DNA from: Phaeodactylum tricornutum CCAP 1055/1
Lineage: Eukaryota > Bacillariophyta > Bacillariophyceae > Surirellales > Neidiaceae
Assembly: GCF_000150955.2 (NCBI RefSeq)
Contig: NC_011690.1
Coordinates: 62,001-126,000 of the forward strand
DNA length: 64,000 nt
Direction of reading: 5' to 3'
Each line of letters begins with the position of its first letter. The stretch's first letter is position 1. The position numbers and the translations under genes are program-made. This document shows, piece by piece, positions 29,501 through 37,700 of the stretch. The notes beneath the pieces are model-generated. The model was not told the DNA's origin and made no database searches. It worked only from the letters and a program-made list of their open reading frames with translations.

Positions 29501-32448
29501 ATACCGATGTTGTGGATGAATTCGGCGAGACCCTGGTCTGCCGCGGACTCTGCTTTCATTAGGTAATGATAGATAAAGTAAGAGTCACCACAGACAAAAC
29601 CCTGAGTATGGGTATGTCCACGCGAGGATTTTATAGAGGATTTAAAAGTATCACTATAAAGTGTGCATTTCAAACGTCGATACCGAAGTTGTTCAAACTT
29701 GGTTTTATAACGACGATGCAAAGGCATTTCGCCCGTGCGCTCCGCTAGTTGTGTAGTGGCGGTAAGAGTACGCTCAACTACTTCCATCGGCACATGTCCG
29801 AGAATTCGCCGTAATGTATCGCGGTCGACGTCCATCACCCGAGGGCTGGATATGGACGCACCGATAGTGGCGTATTTGATATCGCGAACGACGTCGCGAG
29901 GGTTCATGACACGGTTATGGAAATCCGGTACAACGGATCCAGGAGAAACGGGTAGTGGAGGCCAATCAGGGAGAATGTCAACCTGTACGCTGTCGGTGTA
30001 GCAGGCACGACGAGAACGATCGTGTCGCGTGTACTTTGCTTCATTTTCTTCCCAATCTTTACTGTTGGGGTCCCATGGTTGATCGCAAGTGAGATCAATG
30101 TGCTGACAGTTGTCAAGCTCATGTTGAGTAGGGACGCGAGAATACAACAGAGATGCACGACCTTTGAGCTCAAACGGGATATAATCACCGTCGAGAGTTT
30201 CGATGCCGTGAAGGGATTTGCCTTGCGACAAAAATTTTGGAATGTCATCGGTTTGATGTCCGGCATGTCGGATTTGATTCAAATTAATGAGCGAGGTGGT
30301 CTGTGTGGGCCCGAGGTTCAGTGCCTCATGAAAGATGAGAATCACGGTTGTTCCGTCGTCATAATCATAGGCGGTTGCCGCCGTGACAACCGGAATCCGT
30401 TCAAACGTTTCACCGTCATCATGAAAACCGCGAAGGCTGACTGATCGACCCGTGTATGACAATACAGAGTACCCGGCACCGACGCAGACGGTGTCTGCAC
30501 CAGTATCAATTACCGCTTCACCATAATTGGTGGGAGTTTTTGTTCCGCGTGAGCGGTTCTGACGAATACGAACTAGTGTCGCATCGTTAAGTCGGAAATC
30601 CGACTTGCGCCAAGGGGCTTGATCGAAATGACTGCCGGAGCGGACCATACGATTCAACGATACGCGATTAGCGTACCGACCAAAGAGGACACCTGCACCA
30701 AATGTCACTTTTTTTGCGGTGACGTGGGGTGAAATGTCTGTGGGTGCGTCACGAAGTAGGGTTTCAGGGGTACTGGGATCTACTTGGACGTGATTTTCGC
30801 ATGTATGTTTACGAATAGTTTTTTTACTACTAGGCAGTTGTGAATAAGATTCAACGGTTGAACTAGAGTTATCTGTATCTGAGGATTTAGCCCTTTTGGC
30901 CTCACGGCCAGGGGGTGCAATACTGCGTTTTGCGCTCAAGATACTCTCCCTGATAGCTGGGGTTAGGGCTTCCCACAGCTCAGGAGGTAAGACGTGTTTA
31001 TGAGGGCGGGAAGGTTTCTCAGCCCCCTTGTTCGACGGACGGTTGGACGAGCCACGCCGTTTGTTGTCGTTACCACGTTGGTTGCCGGTGGCTCTGCCAG
31101 TGGTCTTTGTCTGACGTACGTTCCGTGAGTCGCTTCTGTCCTTGGAACTGAGTTTCGTCGCGGACGTACGCATGTAGTTGACGACCCGATTAAAATTCCA
31201 GTCATCGAGTCGCGCTTCGGCAGTTGCCTTATAAGGAAGGAGTGCCGGATCAGTAATCCCTTTAAGAAAGAAATTCGTTTTCTGAGCGTCCGAATAGCCC
31301 TCCTTGTTACGCAAAAGGGCATTGTTGGCAGTAATATGCCGAGCGACATATTTGGTGAAGGAAAACTGTTTGGACAGTCCTGTATACACCGACTCCATAA
31401 CTGTCGCGCGAGCCTGCTCGGTAGTGAGACCCACTTGGCTCGTTCCTTCATAGAAGGCACATAGAGAAATCCAGGCACTGCGTCCGTCCTTAGTGTGCTC
31501 GTGGGGCTCAACAAGTCCCCAGGCGTCCCCAGCGCTGGTTAGCGACATGAGAGTATAGAAGATTGTTGCGTTCCTGGTGATGTTGACAACTGGGGAGAGT
31601 GCAAACAAATCTGAAACGTCACGGGGCGACGTATGGGGTCCGGTTGGGTCGGCTTTCGAATACCGATCCGAATGGTGCGCGATGCACGCGGTAAAAGTGG
31701 ACCCACTTGCGCCTGCCCACGCTTCGAAACCGTAACGAAAAGTGAGCCACTTTTTCTGCGAACCATCAAACGGTTCAGGCAAGAGGCTAGTAGCCGATTT
31801 TTCAGCCTTTGCAGCCGTCGTAGTCACGTTATCATACGACGCCGCGGCTCTAGTCATCATCTCAAAGCGTAGCACGGAAGCCGTGAACTCTTTGGCGACA
31901 TCGACTGAGTTGGGTGCATGATGCATCCATTTTGCGAAGACGAGTATTCGCTTGGTATGCATGGAGCCCATTTTGAGCCGCATGCAGAGATCATTGATGT
32001 CCTCCTTCGTGAGAAGACGGAAATCATCAGATGATTTAATGCCGTTGTTCAACATTGCAGCCGCAACTGACAATGGAACACAGATGACGTCACGGAGGAC
32101 GACCATCAAGGCCTTTCGTTCAACACGATCTTGCCGAGGAACGGAGTCGAGACCGTCACTGTCTTTAGACAAGTGAGGCTCTGCGTCGATGACGCTTTTC
32201 TCAATCACGCTGACTTCGTCAGACGTGTTCTTGCTGCGAGCCAAAGGCTTTGCAGTCTTTTTGCCATCACCTTCATCATCCGAAGATGCTGGCGATGGCG
32301 GTGCGGTGCCCGAAGGCTCCTCACCGTCGGAGGAGTCGAATCCTCCGAACTCCTCATCCTCTTCGGATGCGGACGCGGCATCAGCCGGTGAGTCCGTCGC
32401 TGCGGCAGGGGCCGGAACAGCGGGAGTGACCTTCCTCGGACGACGCAT
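26539..32448 (-). CDS. Gag-Pol polyprotein of younger copia element
   Basis: One uninterrupted frame of about 1969 codons from the ATG at 32448. Parts in order: Ser/Asp/Glu-rich N-terminus; gag-like helical region (about residues 60-420); basic Arg/Lys-rich linker; aspartic protease around the VIDTGADTV motif (near residue 660); copia-type integrase; a chromodomain-like segment (GWFLRVKWANGEFTWEP); reverse transcriptase (YGLKSSGAAW, then YVDD); and RNase H ending with the LADTLTK motif. Gag and Pol in a single frame is usual for many copia elements. No zinc knuckle is obvious in gag. Related to the older host element along its whole length, but clearly a different family. Confidence 0.93.
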   Translation of the reverse strand: MRRPRKVTPAVPAPAAATDSPADAASASEEDEEFGGFDSSDGEEPSGTAPPSPASSDDEGDGKKTAKPLARSKNTSDEVSVIEKSVIDAEPHLSKDSDGLDSVPRQDRVERKALMVVLRDVICVPLSVAAAMLNNGIKSSDDFRLLTKEDINDLCMRLKMGSMHTKRILVFAKWMHHAPNSVDVAKEFTASVLRFEMMTRAAASYDNVTTTAAKAEKSATSLLPEPFDGSQKKWLTFRYGFEAWAGASGSTFTACIAHHSDRYSKADPTGPHTSPRDVSDLFALSPVVNITRNATIFYTLMSLTSAGDAWGLVEPHEHTKDGRSAWISLCAFYEGTSQVGLTTEQARATVMESVYTGLSKQFSFTKYVARHITANNALLRNKEGYSDAQKTNFFLKGITDPALLPYKATAEARLDDWNFNRVVNYMRTSATKLSSKDRSDSRNVRQTKTTGRATGNQRGNDNKRRGSSNRPSNKGAEKPSRPHKHVLPPELWEALTPAIRESILSAKRSIAPPGREAKRAKSSDTDNSSSTVESYSQLPSSKKTIRKHTCENHVQVDPSTPETLLRDAPTDISPHVTAKKVTFGAGVLFGRYANRVSLNRMVRSGSHFDQAPWRKSDFRLNDATLVRIRQNRSRGTKTPTNYGEAVIDTGADTVCVGAGYSVLSYTGRSVSLRGFHDDGETFERIPVVTAATAYDYDDGTTVILIFHEALNLGPTQTTSLINLNQIRHAGHQTDDIPKFLSQGKSLHGIETLDGDYIPFELKGRASLLYSRVPTQHELDNCQHIDLTCDQPWDPNSKDWEENEAKYTRHDRSRRACYTDSVQVDILPDWPPLPVSPGSVVPDFHNRVMNPRDVVRDIKYATIGASISSPRVMDVDRDTLRRILGHVPMEVVERTLTATTQLAERTGEMPLHRRYKTKFEQLRYRRLKCTLYSDTFKSSIKSSRGHTHTQGFVCGDSYFIYHYLMKAESAADQGLAEFIHNIGIPAQLHTDNAKVETLSKWKKLTSSHWIKTTVTEPYSPWQNRCEHEFGAARIHTRLVLETTKCPEQLWDYALAYVIFVRNHTARKALAWITPLTAMTGDTHDISEILVFEFFEPVQYFDNPDVKFPQNKAKVGRWLGIATNVGQALCYHILTAKGTVITRSTVTPLQNLDSSALQTALATFDATIREIYQPSDFALGNKIKAPAFRRDEAMKVARRSDDPGDGNTRNRHVLYDLNEGDDHIQLDPGLTVDDFFENDSPDQDPTSLIIGTDVLLTSGAVQRQGRVTKRDRDGTPVPNDDPGNFVVEFDDGTEEVHGYQALLDAVYKQIDDDGNEWYTFDDIVDHQKRPRGGRGRTRGWFLRVKWANGEFTWEPLTSLKESNPYPVAKYAADHDLLSEHAFSYWAPTVLKKADRWIRAAKTRKKKNRYKYGIEVPRNVPHAYELDKQNGNHLWRDAIRKEMDTLESMKTFTIKDKGERAPSDYKRIPMWIIFDVKMDFRRKARLVAGGHVTDPPDEDTYSSVASRESVRLGFLLASLNNLDLVSVDIGNAYVNADCREKVFSIAGPEFGEHEGKVVLIAKALYGLKSSGAAWHSHLAQNLRFLGFVSSKADPDMWFRKAQRLDKTEYYEYIISYVDDLTIVSADTKAILKALENIPYTLKGGSAPKTFLGATTGVHTFNDGTKAWYMSAKQYLTSAILNIEQTLGEKLPSSSRIVTPLPHGYHPELDTSGYLTDDRTNYYMSLIGILLWTSELGRIDITQEVGLMSRFNARPRIGHYNAVLRMFGYLKRHLNSKLVCDPHTRDFSHINFVNPSWKEQYPDAQEELPPDMPPPLGRAVQVSVFVDAAHADCHVTRRSTTGILAFINGTPIRWYSKRQNTVEASTYGSEFVAMRIASEMIITLRYNLRVLGIPIDGPANVFCDNMSVVTSATIPSSVLKKKHNAISYHKVRESIASGAMRIAHEPTGSNLADTLTKCLPGPQHKFLVRHILY

Positions 32449-32503
32449 TCGTTGTCGAGGTTTCAAAACTCAAAAATTAGAGCTGGGTTGGGTCTGAGTA
32501 AAC

Positions 32504-33200
32504 TGATAAGATTCTACCTGCTTACGAGTGTATTTGTAGAATACGACGAAAGAGTAGAAGTTGGGGGGAAAGCCTCGTAGAGGCTCCGATTGTTTTAATC
32601 GGTAGGTTTTTAGATTGAGATTGTGAGACTAAAATAGAGGTTCCAAAATGAAACCTTTTGTGTTGGAAACAGAATGTACGAACGTAGAAACCCCGTAGCC
32701 AATGTACTGGCTATCGAACCATTGACATAGTTTTTGTCGAGATGATTGGATCACCTATGTGATCGCCAAACCATCGAGTTCGGATGGTGCCAACAGTATC
32801 TGTTGACAACTTTCATCTAGGGAAACCGTATGGTAATCAGGAATATTTCGTTCCTAGCATATCAGGTTTGATAAGACGAGTTGTCTTATACGCCTCATGC
32901 AACGGAACCAGAGTTGTGTATGTTGCAAACATTTGGGTGCATAACGCAAATATTTGGTTTCCTATGAGACGCTTCGTATTTTCCTCCGGCATGCCACACA
33001 CGGGAAATGAACCCGACGAGGACAGTCGTCTGGCCACTGCGTCTGTCCTACGACAGAGCCAGGAAAAAGGAAATGGCAATGAGGCCAAGATCTAGAGCTA
33101 GTGAATCCTAGATAGATGTTCCAACAAACAATGCTAAGGCTAAGCAATTCTATCTACAACGTAGTATCAAATTGTAGCATTGTGTGGCTATAATTTATCA
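32504..33200 (-). repeat. 5' LTR of younger copia element
   Basis: 697 bp, the partner of 25751-26447. On the element's own strand this is the promoter-bearing LTR. The inner border is followed by gtttactcagaccc; I could not match a tRNA primer with confidence. Confidence 0.92.
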
Positions 33201-35010
33201 CCAGCTTTTGCTTGGTGGGTACCAGACGTATTGCAGAAACGTGATTGTATTATTTCAGCGGTAAAGACGAGATTTATTTCAGCGGTAAAGACAAGATACC
33301 TGAAAAGGACTCACAAGTTTGGTATTTGTATGCCAAAATCGGTCAAGCAAGCTCTCGAGATTGACCGAGATACTAAAACTTCGTTGTGGTCGGATGCAAT
33401 CAAGAAGGAAATGACAAATGTTATGCCAGCATTTAAAATTCTCGATCAGGATGCTCCTAAACCAGTTGCTCATACATGGATACCATGTCACATGATATTT
33501 GAAATCAAAATGGATTTTACTCGCAAAGCCAGATTTGTCGCCGGGGGACATGTTACAGATCCGCCGAGTTCAATTACATATGCCAGTGTTGTTTCGCGCG
33601 ATACTGTTCGCATTGCTTTACTCATCGCATCTTTGAATTCATTGGATATACTTGGTGCCGATGCGCAGAATGCTTATTTGAATGCTCCAGTTCGCGAAAA
33701 GGTATATACAACATGTGGTCCAGAGTTCGGAAAGTCAGTGGAAGGTCGTTATACACTTATTGTTCATGCGTTATATGGTTTGAAGTCAAGTGGGGCAGCA
33801 TGGCATGCTCACTTAGCTGCAACAATAGAGGAGTTGCATTTTATCTCTTGTCTTGCAGATCCAGATGTTTGGCTTAGACCAGCTCAGAAACACAATGGTA
33901 CGAATTACTATGAGTATGTGCTTATTTATACCGATGATTTCCTATGTATCAGTACAGATCCGAAGAAGATCCTGGATTCGATCGGTATGCATTTTAAACT
34001 CAAGCCTGAATCAATTAAGACGCCCGAGGTATATTTGGGAGCAAATCTTGGACGTTTTACGCTTCCCGATAATCCATCGAAACAGCGATGGTCGATGAGT
34101 TCCACGAATTATGTGAAACAGGCAGTTGCAAATGTTGAAAAGGATTTGGATGAAGTTGGAAAACGTTTATCTACAAAGATTACGTCACCTATGTTGTCAA
34201 ATTATCGACCGGAACTCGATGTTCCCCCTGTGTTGGATGCGGAACGTGCTAAATATTTCCAGTCACAGATAGGAGTTTTGAGATGGGCAGTTGAAATTGG
34301 TCGCATTGATATAATGTGTGAGGTGTCTATGCTCTCATCTTTTCTCGCGATGCCGCGTGAAGGACATCTAGCTGCCGTTTTTCATATTTTCGGATATTTG
34401 AAGTCACATCACAAGTCTCGATTGGTATTTGATGATTCTTATCCGGTGATTGACAACAGCTTTAACAATGATGCGGATTGGACAGATTTTTACGGTGATG
34501 TTAAAGAGCCTATTCCACCAAATGCTCCGGAACCACGTGGTAAGGTGGTGGAGATTATAGCTTTTGTTGACGCTGACCATGCGGGAGACCGTGTTACTCG
34601 TCGTTCTTGGACAGGTGTTTTGATTTATATCAATCGTTCTCCGATTATGTGGTTCTCGAAGCGTCAGAATTCAGTTGAAACGTCTACTTTTGGTAGTGAG
34701 TTTGTTGCATTAAAGATTGCTACTGAGATGATACAAGGTCTACGATACAAGTTACGTATGATGGGTATTCCTATTGATGGTCCGGCTAAAGTTCTTTGTG
34801 ACAATATGTCGGTTGTATACAATACTACGGTATCAGAATCAGTGTTGAAGAAGAAAAGTAACGCGATAGCGTATCATTTCGTACGAGAGAATGTTGCCAT
34901 GAAAGTGATCAAAATTGAATATGAACCATCAGAAACAAATCTAGCGGATATACTTACGAAGGTTCAAACAGGTCCAGTGAGACAAGCTATCATACGAAGT
35001 ATTTTATGGT
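33200..35010 (+). mobile_element. Reverse transcriptase / RNase H part of older copia element
   Basis: Long plus-strand coding remains with copia reverse transcriptase (RKARFVAGGHVTDPP, YGLKSSGAAW, IYTDDF) and RNase H (AFVDADHAGDRVTRRS, then the LADILTK end). It follows directly after the nested element's right LTR and the ccag duplication. Belongs to the same element as 21754-25750. Confidence 0.85.
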
Positions 35011-35208
35011 GATTCAAGTTACAAGAAGGGTTTGCCGACTTTCCCGTTCTCAACAGATTCAATGTTGGGACAAATTGCATTTGCATTATATTTGTCATTG
35101 CATGCAGTGTCGAAGTTTTATTTTTATTTGGTTCCCTATTTTTCCCATTGTGGTTTTGAGGGGACACATTTCGCCAAGGTTATGTTCATGGTCTCAATGT
35201 GAGGGGAC

Positions 35209-35357
35209 TAGAAAAACCCTACGACAAGCATATCGGGGTTCATTATCCCTTTATCTTGGGTTTATGCTTATAAGTCTTTGTTTTACGTCTTTTTATCGTA
35301 TCTACAATCCTTTGGTCCCACAGACACGTTTTAGCCCGTTATCGTTGCAGTTTTCTA
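35209..35357 (+). repeat. Right LTR of older copia element
   Basis: Matches 21754-21902 over 149 bp with about four differences. It is preceded by a purine tract (gtgaggggac), as expected at the 3' end of a plus-strand LTR element. Confidence 0.85.
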
Positions 35358-35456
35358 GTTTCAAAGTCAGTATGAACGATGCAGCGTGAGTCGCTTGAAT
35401 AGCTTTCACTGTTCGCGTTCCTATTTCTTCCCTGACTGATTATTAGTGAATGAATC

Positions 35457-35510
35457 GGGGATGGCTAGTACGCACCCCTTTTCGTGAATGAGACCCACAC
35501 CCACGACTCT
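35457..35510 (+). repeat. Left terminal inverted repeat of MULE
   Basis: Begins GGGGATGGCTAGTACGC and ends CCACGACTCT. It is the inverse of 40765-40818 with two mismatches in the middle. The left border is 99 bp past the older copia element's right LTR. Confidence 0.85.
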
Positions 35511-35789
35511 CTGCTTCGTTGTCAGGCCTAATACGATTAACTGTCGAAGTGCGAGTCGACTAATATAAAAACGGCTGTGAGGCCTTTTGCAATTTACTGT
35601 CAAACGAGATTTGCCGAGCCGGTTGCGTCGACGGCTTCAAAATTTGGCTCTTTCGACAATGAAAATTTAGGATTGACAGTGAAGATTGAATGCTTTCGTA
35701 CCATTCAGGAGGGATGTCAACTGGTGTATTGTACTTCCAGGTCCATTTGGACCCCGAAAGTCCTCCAATGTTGTAGTTTGTTTTTCAAT

Positions 35790-36625
35790 CGTACCCAAGT
35801 AGCCATGGAACATTTAAGCTGCCCAAGCGATATGTGTTCGAGTTGATGGTGTTGAACACGTCAACGCTTGACTGAATGGTGTGTATGCTTCAAGAACTGG
35901 ATAGGCTTTCTCTCATGTTGCTGGTGTCTGGTGTCGCATCCCACACACTTTGTTGCTTAAATGCTTCAATGCTCTTGGTCTCGAAGTGGGAACGCAAACG
36001 CTCCCACAAAAAATCCAAGTCCACCAAAACGCTCCTCATGGATCTCTTTCCCAACAATACCAACATTGAAGGCGCTACCATTATCAACGCGTGTTACGGA
36101 GGCACCGCCGCCCTGCTCAACGCTTTTTATGGGTTGTTTTTGACGAATGGGACGGCCACTACGCCATCGTCGTCGCCGCCAATATTGGTGCCTACGCACG
36201 CGGCCCCGCCCGACCCACTAGTGGGGCTGGCGCCGTTGCCATACTTGTGGGACGCGATGCGCCCTTGTCCTTTGACCCATGGACCCAAGCCACACACCGC
36301 CAATGTTTGGGGCTTTTACAAACCCAATCATACTGTGAAATACCCAACCGTGGATGGCGCACTCATGCTTCAAGCTCTAGAAGACGTCTACACTCGCTTT
36401 CCCGAAAAAGTCACCCTCCGAGACGGCGCCACGCACAGTGGAATACAATTCAAGGCCAAATCACCCAATTACCTTGTCTTTCACGCACCTTACAACAAAC
36501 TCATGCAAAACCTATTCCCACATTCCCCTCAGCGCGACATTTACCGTCGCTACTGGCAGCCCCCTTGCTCCACCCATTGTCCTGCGGGAAGCCAAACGGG
36601 ATTCCGTCTTGCAGCCTGTGACAGG
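35790..36625 (+). pseudogene. HMG-CoA synthase fragment carried in the MULE
   Basis: Several short stretches in different plus-strand frames match HMG-CoA synthase in the right order. These are PKRYV near 35.85 kb; STKTLLMDLFPNN followed by INACYGGTAALLNAF with the catalytic Cys codon near 36092; DGHYAIVVAANIGAYARGPARPTSGAGAVAI; VWGFYKPNHTVKYPTVDGAL; and NYLVFHAPYNKLMQ near 36.49 kb. Frame changes between these blocks, stops, and loss of the spacer around residues 30-80 show that it is not functional. The match covers roughly the N-terminal half of the enzyme, which condenses acetyl-CoA and acetoacetyl-CoA in the mevalonate pathway. Whether it derives from a spliced or unspliced source cannot be told without the parent gene. 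Confidence 0.8.
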
Positions 36626-36639
36626 TAAACTGCAGGTTC

Positions 36640-37190
36640 TGGCCAGCACGCGGGAAGGCACACACCAAAGCTTGGCGTAGAATTGCCTTTGTCCTTACGG
36701 GAACTGCTGCCGGTTTGCCCAAATTAGACAACGAAAGTTCCGAGGGAAACTCCATGTGGGCTGCGGAGGAAGAGCACAAGGCGCTAGCTGATGCATTCAG
36801 CAAGCAGAGAACTGCCCGTATTCTGACCAGCATTCCTCAGGCAATTCCGTTTGATTGTCCTGTGAAGCTTTTTGATGCCTTGCTTTGTTCAGACAAAGAG
36901 AAAACACAAAGCAAGAATGAAGAGAGGCGAGACACTGTAATGGCCATGACGGATTGGACAATCCGTTTGCTGGACATAATCTGGAGAGACTAACCGAGTC
37001 GCGAACTTTCCGACAACGACAAAGGCGCCTTTGCACAACTGGTTTCTCGTGCACGCAAAACAGAATCAGAAGGAAAAGACCCTACGAGTTTGATTGCAAA
37101 TTCTTGTTCCGCGTAATTGTCCTGGGCAACGCTCAGCTTGCTCAGTTAGCCGGTTGACGAGGTCCCAACATGCAAAGCAATGCCGCCTGT
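36640..37190 (+). pseudogene. Uncertain decayed coding remains inside the MULE
   Basis: A plus-strand stretch of 92 codons (about 36.72-36.99 kb) and shorter neighbouring ones look protein-like (WAAEEEHKALADAFSKQ). They may be the downstream part of the captured HMG-CoA synthase or a third captured piece. I recognise no domain. Confidence 0.35.
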
Positions 37191-37194
37191 GCCG

Positions 37195-37577
37195 GTACGA
37201 CATACTGGTTTCTGGACGTGCTCAACAAGTAGTGGTTGTGGCCGGGGATAATGCTGTGGGAGAAACGCTGCTGCCTTGGTTGGGATCCGGATTCCGCGCT
37301 TTGTGCCACTACAGCTGTTACTGTGGAAGACGCCGCTTTGCCGTTCAATAAGCGTCGATTCGGGCATGTTGCTGCTGCTGGCGGTATGGGCTTGGTCCTC
37401 AAAACAGAGCTGAGTATGGTAAAAGACTATTGCCGTATCCGTCCTTCAGCCGTCAACAAAGGTGACAATGAAAGCAAAGCCGGCGTTGACACCAAAGGCT
37501 TGGAAATGGCCAATACGTTGGGGCTACAAGTACACCTTAGTGATTTTGCATTGGAAGGTCTGAGGACTCTAGTATAA
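37195..37577 (+). pseudogene. Probable beta-ketoacyl-synthase fragment carried in the MULE
   Basis: Plus-strand codons read AGDNAVGETLLPWLGSGF, then across a frame change ALCATTAVTVEDAALPFNKRR and GHVAAAGGMGLVLKTE. The spacing of AALPF-KRR and the Gly-rich GMGLVL-E resembles the ketoacyl-synthase domain around its second catalytic region, as in polyketide or polyunsaturated-fatty-acid synthases. Only about 100 residues are present, with a frame break, so it is a fragment. The family call is moderate; other thiolase-fold enzymes are possible. Confidence 0.45.
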
Positions 37578-37700
37578 GGCATGATGGTTCTGACAGAGGA
37601 AGAGTGCCAAGAATGGCTCACAATTATAATGAGGGATGCTACAGTCTTTAACATTTTCCTATAGAATGCTTCTCATGATGACAAATAGGTCTCACTATCA

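Larger units (their letters stand above)
25751..33200 (-). mobile_element. Younger Ty1/copia element (CoDi-like), looks whole, nested in the older one
   Basis: A 7450-bp LTR retrotransposon on the minus strand. Its two 697-bp LTRs (25751-26447 and 32504-33200) show no difference by eye and have perfect TGATAA...TTATCA ends. The flanking host-element DNA repeats ccag at both junctions, a 4-bp target-site duplication. On the minus strand, a purine-rich tract (gattgaagggag) sits directly before the 3' LTR. A single long gag-pol frame fills the interior. It looks whole. Identical LTRs mean insertion was recent on the scale of LTR divergence. It lies in the opposite orientation to its host element. 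Confidence 0.93.
21754..35357 (+). mobile_element. Older Ty1/copia element (CoDi-like), broken, hosting a nested element
   Basis: Plus-strand LTR retrotransposon bounded by direct repeats of 149 bp. Parts in order: left LTR; gag-like region (about 22.6-23.7 kb); protease/integrase region (about 23.9-25.0 kb); chromodomain-like segment (about 25.5-25.75 kb); nested younger element (25751-33200); reverse transcriptase and RNase H (about 33.2-35.0 kb); purine tract gaggggac just before the right LTR. Without the insert it is about 6.15 kb. It is broken, with about five internal breaks besides the insertion. The two LTRs differ at about four sites, so it is older than the element inside it. No target-site duplication is evident at its outer ends. 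Confidence 0.88.
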
